The notes beneath the pieces were generated by a model that saw nothing but the letters and a program-made list of their open reading frames with translations, did not search any database and had not been told where the DNA came from. Below are positions 56,660 through 64,000 of a DNA stretch of 64,000 nt, piece after piece (positions within the stretch are counted from its first letter, which is position 1; each line of letters starts with the position of its first letter). The DNA is taken from contig ML680053.1 in the NCBI GenBank assembly GCA_007922225.1, positions 17,683,730-17,747,729 on the forward strand. Reading direction: 5' to 3'. This stretch comes from Emydura subglobosa. Taxonomy: Eukaryota; Chordata; Testudines; Chelidae. The translations under genes were made by a program, and so were the position numbers.

Positions 56660-57590
56660 TCAGGTGGTGAAAATTGCGCACCTCCAGAATCTAGCCCTCT
56701 TCTTGTCTTGCTCCTTTTCATTGCCTTTCTTGGAAGCATATTTTGTGTTCTATTTGTTATAGTATTGTGATACTTGCCATTGATATTAGCAGCGCAGAAA
56801 TGACCTGCGTCAGTGCTCCCCCATGTACTGGGGCATATGGTGGGATCAGCTATTTCCATTGCATCATACCCACCTGCTCCAGGCCTTCTGTGGAGTCAGG
56901 TATCCGTGGTTGGGGAGGCAGTAGGCTGGGAGCAAGTTGAAAGGGGATGGACATCTCTCTGCAAAATACATGCGGATTGATCTCCCACTTTTCATCCAGG
57001 CCTGGTGCAGGGATATTTAGGTGACCAGTTCTAGGAAATTGTCCACAATGGATTCAATTTGTTACAGGTGCCGCTAACTATTGTGTGATCTTTTCCTTTA
57101 CTGCCAGGTCCTCCAATCCATTATAATAGCCTTCATGCCGTGGTGGGAAGATTTACTTTTGCAATGTTGTTTTTGTCATGAGAACAGCTTGAAAAGACAA
57201 CTATTGATGTTAATGGGGTAGGAAATGTTAATACAGGGCAGGTTAATCCAATTGCTAAAGTGGTCACTGACTCCCATTTTCTTAAAGACTGTAAAGAGAG
57301 AATCTCAGGCAACACAATCAAGGACCTTTTCATCGTCTAGTGACAACGCTACAAAAGGCTCCATCGAGGACTGTGATATTGCAATTGGGTCTCAGTTTAA
57401 CTTTTTGCCTATTTAAATACATTGAAAGTTGTTTGTAAAGAATCAACAACCCAACACCCTCTAAATATATAACAGATGCACAGGCAGACTCAAGGGTATA
57501 TGTAGTATGGATATTGAACTGTTCAAGATGTCACTTTTGGCTTGTTGTCAATGTAGTTGGTTTAAATCAAAAGAAGCAGTTTGCTGCAAA
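56660..57590. other. No gene recognised
   Basis: Non-coding, no assigned repeat. Confidence 0.4.
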
Positions 57591-57624
57591 TGATTAAACA
57601 GACTGATGCATTGAAGGAAACTGT

Positions 57625-57745
57625 TGTTAATTATTTATTAGTAGCACCATAGTAGCAGCCAGACGCACCAATACAGATCAGGCCCCCACTGGGCTAGGCA
57701 TTGTGCAAACACATCTGAAAATGTGGTCCTTACTACAAAGACCTG
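57625..57745 (-). mobile_element. SINE 3' tail fragment
   Basis: AGTAGCACCATAGTAGCAGC, TCAGGCCCCCACTGGGCTAG and GCATTGTGCAAACACAT: the complement of the tail at 58236-58330. It lies in opposite orientation just upstream of the full SINE. Confidence 0.7.
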
Positions 57746-57789
57746 AATCTCCTCTTATATACACACTGGTATGAGCTGGAAGTAACTCC

Positions 57790-58345
57790 ATGAAAGCCAG
57801 AGGACTTACACCAGCACACACAACCGGAGAAGCAGTGTGCCCTCTGGGTAGGGCACTGGAGTGGGATATAGGAGACCTTGGTTCTAATCGCAGTTCGGGC
57901 ACCGTTCTGCTGTGTGATCTTAGGCGAATCATTTCCTCTCTCTGTACCTGTTTCCCCTTCCTCCCCATGTCCATTTATGATTTTGAGGTCTTTGGGTATG
58001 TTTCCACTGCAATTAAACACCTGCAACTGGTCTGAGTCAACTGACAGGCTCACAGGGCCACGAGGCTATTTAACTGCAGTGTAGACATTTGGGCCCCAGT
58101 TCTGGGACCTTTCCCCCTTGAGGGGACCGCTTAGCCCAAGCCCTGCGAGCCTGAGTCCGCTGACACAGGACAGCTGTGGGTTTTTAATTGCAGGGTAGAC
58201 ATACCCTTTTTGGCAAGGATTGTCTCTCGCTATGTGTTTGCAGAGTGTCTAACACCATGGGGCCCCAATCACAGCGGAGGCTGCTCTGTGCTACTGTAAT
58301 GCAAATAATAATTGATAATAATAAAGCTAGTGTGAAAGGGAAATC
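57790..58345 (+). mobile_element. tRNA-derived SINE interrupted by a MITE
   Basis: The head has an A-box-like CTCTGGGTAGGGCACTGG and a B-box-like GGTTCTAATCGCAG. The core is TGTGTGATCTTAGGCGAATC, then CTCTCTGTACCTGTTTCCCC. The SINE is broken at 57993 by a MITE and resumes at 58207 with the tail GTTTGCAGAGTGTCTAACAC, CATGGGGCCCCAATCACAG and a final ATAATAATTGATAATAATAA. Without the insert its length would be about 340 bases. Confidence 0.8.
57994..58206. mobile_element. Harbinger-like MITE nested in SINE
   Basis: A 213-base element with terminal inverted repeats GGGTATGTTTCCACTGCAAT and the complement of ATTGCAGGGTAGACATACCC (18 of 20 matching). Sub-terminal parts also pair (ACACCTGCAACTGG / ACAGCTGTGGG). 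TTT flanks both sides, but poly-T context makes the duplication ambiguous. Confidence 0.8.
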
Positions 58346-58509
58346 AGACGCCATATATTCCCATCGGTAACCCGTATAAAAGTAATACGTTATAACAGTC
58401 TGTTTTCCGTCTTGCCAATATTTCAAGTCATTAGTAACTTAATCTTAAAACATGCAGTGAAGGGGATCATTGTAATTTTTATATAGGGATTCTACTGACT
58501 GATCCCCAG

Positions 58510-58603
58510 GGTTCTGATTCTGCTTTTACTTATTTGAGTTTTACATTGGCATAGTTCTGTTGACTTCAGTGGAGTTACTCCTGAAGCGAGATCAGAATCA
58601 GAC
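58510..58603. repeat. Short palindromic MITE
   Basis: GTTCTGATTCTGCTTTTACT at the left, GCGAGATCAGAATCAGAC at the right, and a TTGACTTCAGTGGAG core. Same family as 21310-21415 and 41680-41770. Confidence 0.6.
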
Positions 58604-58609
58604 TTCAGA

Positions 58610-59330
58610 TTTGTTAGCCAGTCTCTCTTGATCTCCCTTATTGTATTTAAATAGCTTTTATAAAAGACTTCATCCCTCTTCTACTAATGCAGCCAGATGG
58701 CCCACCTGTTCAACCGTAGAGTTAAATTGGCACTACCTGTGAGGCACATGTTCTTGAGTGAACTATCAGAGCTGTTGCTTCTGCTAGCTAGCTCCTGATC
58801 AGTGCTGCAGGCAGGCAGAGCAAAGTCTGACAGTAGCAGCCATCAAAAAGGACTGTAATTAATGATGAAGTAATTGCAAAAGGCTCAGAAATTTGGTTTG
58901 GATCTGAAAAGCCATCAAAATTTCAGACACTTACTCTGAAGACTTAGCGAAATCTCACAAGACTTCCACTTTAATTTTGCTGAAGAGACAGTGCTTTCTT
59001 GGGAGGTTTCCAATTCTACAAAAGGCAGGAAACCTGAAAGAAAAACCTACCTCTTTCTCTTGCAGTTGAGGTGCTTCCAATCCAGCTCCTACCCAGGAAC
59101 CTGGAAGATCAGAGATATACAAACATGTACAGTGCTGGAGACAAGAGAATTATCGTCTCCCTCCCAAAAAGGGACATTATTTTGTTTTGAATTTTGTGAG
59201 ATGTTTCAATGGGAATTTTATTTTAATCTGACGTGCTTTATCAGGCTTTTTCAGAAAAGGCAGAGTTTTCCGCTGAATACAGGAGAGGTCTTCATCTCCT
59301 CTTAATGATAACAGTAAAAGGTATTTCATG
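58610..59330. other. No gene recognised
   Basis: Non-coding. A 104-codon frame at 58991-59305 (+) has no recognisable domain. Confidence 0.4.
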
Positions 59331-59334
59331 GCAA

Positions 59335-59525
59335 TTTGGTTTAGCAGCTAGTGTGCCTGAAAAGGAGTCTGGAGGCCTGGGTTCTACTCCTTGCCTGCTG
59401 GATGGCCACGGGCAAATCACTTCACCTCTCTATGCCTTAGTTTCCCCATCTGTAATGTGGTGATAATGATACTGACCTGCTTTGAAAGCCACTGATTAAG
59501 AGTGCCATAGAAAAGCTAGCAATTG
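59335..59525 (+). mobile_element. MIR-like SINE
   Basis: The A-box-like GGTTTAGCAGCTAGTGTG and B-box-like GGGTTCTACTCC are followed by a core TGGCCACGGGCAAATCACTT and the conserved TTAGTTTCCCCATCTGTAAT. This is a near-complete SINE head and core. Confidence 0.85.
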
Positions 59526-59529
59526 TTAA

Positions 59530-60375
59530 TTTCTTTACCGGTGATACACTCTACAGTCCTTCATCTCATCTCTCCTAAGCAATAGCTAAGCCTAACACAC
59601 TAACAAGTTGGCAAATGAACCTTTGCAGGTCTCCCCTAAACAAATTACAAAAGGACTAAAGCCATGAGGGTTGGAGCCTGATCTGAACGTTTGAAAAAAC
59701 TGCATGGACCTGGCATCAAAGAGTCAGCACTCCGTAGAAACAAGAATGTCAGCCTGCCGCACCTCCTAATGTTTTCAGTGGAAGCTGCTGGGCATTGAGC
59801 ACTTCTGAAAATTTGGCCTTTACTCTTAATCTACTTCTGAGTTTCTCTAGCATTCATGAGAATCATCCATGGCACCATTTAGCCCTAGGACAAAGAGAAT
59901 TCCCTTAGAGAGAGAGTTAACTTTCAAAAGAAAAATTCAAAGCACTAAGTGTGACCTCTCCATTTTGACGAACTCTATAGATTTAAATCTGTCTGCATTT
60001 GGATGTTGAGTCACTTATATGAGTCTTCAAATTTAAACTGCATAAATGTCATATGATTCATGACTATAATAAACTTTTCATAGCTATTGAATGACCGGAC
60101 GGTTGATGATTTCTGTTATAACCTGCCCAAAGAACAAAAGCAGTCTCTGCAGAAACAGGCATTGCACATGCAAATATGTGTTCCAAGTTTTGATTTAGTG
60201 AAGGGCAATGTAATAAATAGCCAACCACTTGAGTTTTACACAACTTCCCCTCCAAAAATAACCCCACATTCTAGACTGCAGAGCATCTTTGGGCACGGGT
60301 GACAGAGTTAGAACAATGGGTATGCTAGGAGTATAACATAGTAATGATGATAAGCCAATATATCAACCAGACTGG
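59530..60375. other. No gene recognised
   Basis: Non-coding; a short repeat-like word (GAGCACTTCTGAAAATTTGG) at about 59798 is shared with turtle MITEs. Confidence 0.4.
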
Positions 60376-60382
60376 TAAACGC

Positions 60383-61200
60383 TGTCACGCTGTCTGGAGT
60401 GGTTCACGACCGTGAGTGCCAACTTCAGGGCAGACTGTCAAGAGGCATAGCAGAGACCCCAAACTGGTGGTGTGTTCTGTAATTAGATTTCACCAACCAG
60501 TAACAAGTGTGAACTCCTAAAGCACTATAATAGTCTTACCCTAGAGTCACAGACAATTTATCTTGCCACCCAGGGCAAGCTGGACTTAGTGATAGTTAGT
60601 TGCTATATATCAAAGATCACAAAAGTTTCAGGTTGTTCCAGTCCCAAGCAACCAGCCATTTATCCCTTGTACTTTATATCTCTCACCAAAGACTATGCTT
60701 GCAGCCACTCCGACAAAACACTAACTAAATGTTTATTAACTAGGAAAAAAGAAATGTGAGAGTTATTACAAGGTTAAAGCAAGCAGGCTTGTATACACAA
60801 ATGAGTTACAGTCTATGGTTTTAAAAAGGTGACTGTTGTAGTAATCTCTCAGGCTAACAGAGGTTGACCCTGGGGATCTCTGCGTTTTTTGTTTCTCCAG
60901 CCCCATGAGAGTCCAAACATCCAAGTGAAGTAAATTTTCTTGTCAGCTATTTTTATTTATTTCTTACAGAATTCAGGCTGATTGGACGCGCCCTTTTGTA
61001 GGTAGTCTTTTCATGGCTATGAAGGGGTGATTAACAAAGTCTTTGTATTGTGATGTCCCACAATGTCTGATTTAGTTTCGATAGCCTTCTTGATGAGCAG
61101 GAGATGATCCCACCTGACAGTTCACAGTAAATATTTTTCACAGTTATAAAACAAAAATTTAAATATTACCTTATAGCATATGATAACCACATTACAAGTG
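60383..61200 (-). mobile_element. LTR-like block (endogenous retroviral, inferred)
   Basis: On the minus strand the sequence ends ...CAGACAGCGTGACA at 60383, a CA end as in LTRs, and carries AATAAA (60732-60737) about 350 bases before that end. A decayed TTTTTAAAACC, possibly a TATA region, lies about 90 bases upstream of AATAAA. No coding region adjoins, so it would be a solo LTR. The 5' boundary and target-site duplication were not found. Confidence 0.4.
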
Positions 61201-61204
61201 AGAT

Positions 61205-61820
61205 TAAAGCATGCAGCAACTTACAAGCATTTCATAAAGTCTAGACATTACACACATTGTAATAAACTCAGTACCCATCTTAACCATACTAACAAGCAGA
61301 TGAAACAGACTGGTTTCCAACAATGAATTTGTCAGTGCTTGGCTGAGGCCCAAAGCCTTGGCAAGAGCTGGCACATGGTCTTCCAGGATCACAAATGCTA
61401 CTGCTGTCATTTCGCTGATGAAGATGTCCACCTTTGCCCAACTTCAGAAACTCACTTTTGTCTGATGTGGTCAAAGGCTAGCCTAGAAAGCCTGTTTTCT
61501 ATTGTAAAATCACACAGATATTGTCCTCCTGAAGCACATGCTCAGAGCTTCAACCCCAGCCTCTTGCATTATGCCAAGATAATGCAACAGAACACCTATG
61601 CATAAGCAGATAAATTAAAGGTGAAGATTCATCCTTAACTTTGAGAGTCTGATTGTCAGTTACATTAAGGCTCCTTTTATCCTTCTCTGATGACATAAAA
61701 GGGGCTGAAAGGAGGTGGAAATGGCCCCTTTCTGGCTAGTGTAGAGCCAGCCTATGACCTCTACACTTGCTCTGCTTCCAGCCATCTTTTTAGAGGTGGA
61801 TGGGGGTCAGCTACCAAGGG
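61205..61820. other. No gene recognised
   Basis: Overlapping short frames on both strands at 61204-61605. No domain recognised; possibly internal or flanking sequence of the neighbouring LTR-like block. Confidence 0.35.
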
Positions 61821-61824
61821 ATGT

Positions 61825-62110
61825 GATTTAGAATTAGGTGAAACTTGGAATTTCCATTCCGTGGGAAATTCCAACATGTCAAAATCTGGTTTTCTTCCAA
61901 TTTTGAATGAAAACAGATTTTTTTGTTGAAAATTTCCCATGAAATGAATTTTTAAAAAATTCAATGTGGGCCAATCAAAATGCTCTGTTTCAATAAAATG
62001 AAAATGTTTCCTGCTGATTTTTATGTTTAATTTTATCATTTGTAATATACAATACATTTCTAAACAGAGTCATTTCAAAATGAAAAATCGAAACATTCTC
62101 TTCCAAAAAT
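61825..62110. mobile_element. hAT-like MITE, AAATTTT-rich family (partial)
   Basis: GAAACTTGGAATTTCCATTC on the left and AAATCGAAACATTCTCTTCC on the right. The body repeats GAAAATTTCCCATGAAAT-type words as in 8325-9082. Ends are uncertain. Confidence 0.45.
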
Positions 62111-62355
62111 GTCAGTGTGGAATGCATTGTGCTATGGTTATTCTCTGCTTCCTCAGAGTCCAGGAGAAGTTGGAGCAGCCCTAAAGGTTTCTACAGCTTG
62201 TACCAACTGCATATGGCCCTGTGACATTGTTATAGCAGCCAGCAATTTCTTGGCCACAGCCTCTTCTCCCTCAGCCATGCATGTATCAGTCACAGGTGTA
62301 GGAGATGGCATTGTGCCATTGTTACCTGCACACTCTAGGGCACCCCATCTTTAAC

Positions 62356-63233
62356 TGTTCGTGGGCTCAAGGCGTAACCGGTTAATTTAGGCACTCCCAC
62401 CCTTAACAAGTTCCTAGACTCAGGGCATAATGTTCTGTGAGTTTGTGGGGCCTTTTACCAGTGAAAGAGCCTTACACCGTAATATCCTTAACCTCTATTT
62501 ATTAACAGTTACCAAAACAGAATACACGTGCTAAGCGTACAGTGCTCACCACTCCCAATAAGGCTGATGAGCTTCTTCTGGTGGCCTGTCAGGATTAGAT
62601 CATCTGGGGACTCCAGCTTCTGCACAGTATGGTCGGCAGTGTATTGAGGTCTGGCAGATCTGACTTGGGCTGTGTCCTGGAGTTAGGTTCCAAAGAACTT
62701 CCTTTTGGACCCCAGTTTATATACTTAAACTTGAGTCCTGCTTAGCTCTACCTTAACCAATCATTTTAAACTAAAGTACTACAAAACACCAATCCTAGCC
62801 CACTATGAAACAGTTCCATAACCAATCAAACCCCATCACCTTACTTGATTTAAATCTTGCAAAATTAGTTATGCAACAGACAGAAACAATCAAAGAATCA
62901 GACAGAAACCATGTAGATAAACAAAAGAGAAGTAGGGACCATTAAGGCAAGACAATAAAGAAGTATAGCTGTCACAATCACAACTGTTGATAAGTGATTC
63001 CATGCCAGACAAACTGCTATCAGACAAAGTTTTCTTTAAATATCTTAATATCTGTATTTATCTGGTGATGGTGGGTACTATTAGGATAAGTGCGCCTTCT
63101 TAACAGCCTGATATTACATTGTCTTGATGCAATTTAGATGAAATGTGAGAATGTGACTCTGTGCTTCTTTGCTCATGGCTGCTACTGTGACTGCTACTGC
63201 TTACCACAGAAACAGGCCTCAAACTTTACAACA
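62356..63233 (-). mobile_element. Solo LTR-like element (endogenous retroviral, inferred)
   Basis: Read on the minus strand, the block starts TGTTGTAAAG (63233) and ends CCCACGAACA (62356), i.e. TG...CA. It contains a TATA-type GTATATAAACT (about 62714-62724) and, about 215 bases downstream, AATAAA (62498-62503). About 140 bases then remain to the end. This is the U3-R-U5 layout of a retroviral LTR. There is no primer-binding site or coding sequence beside it, and no clear target-site duplication, so the exact ends are provisional. I recall this sequence as a repeated family in turtles. Confidence 0.55.
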
Positions 63234-63239
63234 TTGTAG

Positions 63240-64000
63240 TGGATCTGTGTCATCTGAGGATCCCGCTATACCAGGAAAAATAGTATGACTACAAAGCAGC
63301 GTTGTAATTTGCAAGGTTGCTATAATGCAGCCCAGGTACAGGACTACTGTATTTAGGCAACACTATTTGCTTAATACACTTTCTGGTAAGGCTATGTAGA
63401 TCTTTAACTTGTCACTTTTTAATATATTATGTCATTCCAAGAGGCAATGGAACTAGGAATACTGAATGAACACGTGAAGTTATTTAAAAAGTTTCTATGC
63501 CAGTTTTCAGATTTGAATTACTAAAATAATTTCTCCCATATTTTGAATAGCAAAAGGTTTCTAGTGCACATTTTTTGGCATGGCAAATTCAGAATTTGAG
63601 AAAAAAATTCATTTTAATTCTAAGTCAAAGTCAAAAAACATTTGATTAATGTTAAAAAATTCTGGTTTCATTTGCTCATGGAATGCTCACATTTTAATCA
63701 TATTTACTGATCTGTACCAAAACAAAGAGCCTCAGCTTGAGACAAAAGTGTAGACCCCTCGCTAAAAGGGGCTAACCTATATCTCTAAACACAATAATAT
63801 GCCAGACAACACTTATGTCTATTCAGGAAAATATTAGTGATTTAAAATGTCCTTTGTTGGGAATCTTAGTATATCTTTAACAATCCTCAGCATTTTGGGG
63901 GTGGGAGGGTGGGGAAAGGGATGAGAAATGTTGTAGACTAAGCGTCTTATCTTACAAAGAGGTATGCATGTGCTTAACTTCACACACTGCCAAAAGTTCC
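63240..64000. other. No gene recognised
   Basis: AT-rich. A G-rich patch (63897-63921) and, at 63950-63985, the start of a short turtle repeat (GTATGCATGTGCTTAACTTC) cut by the window edge. Confidence 0.45.

Overview
This 64 kb window looks like non-coding nuclear DNA from a sauropsid vertebrate, most likely a turtle. It is AT-rich, CpG-poor and dense with old interspersed repeats. I found no convincing complete host protein-coding gene and no rRNA or functional tRNA gene. The turtle assignment rests on CR1 LINEs of several subfamilies in both orientations, tRNA-derived/MIR-type SINEs, and many short inverted-repeat DNA elements whose sequence I recognise from chelonian genomes. This recognition is from memory, with no database search.

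Layout. 0-13 kb: CR1 fragments of mixed age; a GC-rich insert at about 5.7-6.35 kb flanked by a 7-bp direct repeat; a hAT-like element at 9.1-9.6 kb with 13-bp terminal inverted repeats and a 7/8 target-site duplication; and a degenerate purine-rich minisatellite at 11.5-12.0 kb. 13.0-16.65 kb: a 3.6 kb PIF/Harbinger-type transposon with two decayed genes, a Myb/SANT-like protein on + and a DDE transposase on -. 18.0-19.9 kb: an old CR1 3' half. 22-32 kb: mostly unique AT-rich sequence with Harbinger-like MITEs (one with a TCA target-site duplication and 13-bp perfect inverted repeats), CR1 fragments and a MIR-like SINE.

32.57-35.72 kb: the best-preserved CR1, holding the end of ORF1 (the esterase-like region) and ORF2 (endonuclease plus reverse transcriptase), inactivated by stops and about six frame changes. 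36-44 kb: a repeat-dense block with CR1 fragments, an L1-like reverse-transcriptase fragment, SINE tails, a hexanucleotide array and a long inverted-repeat element. 45-64 kb: SINEs, palindromic MITEs, a hAT-like MITE with a perfect 8-bp target-site duplication, a MITE nested in a SINE, and several LTR-like blocks of likely endogenous retroviral origin.

No operon-like or cooperating gene system is present. The only protein-coding capacity visible is that of decayed transposons. Two short stretches with good splice signals (near 80-141 and 23867-23907) are the only hints of host exons, and both are weak. I did not find a convincing new biological system; the most useful observations concern transposon architecture, nesting and target-site duplications.
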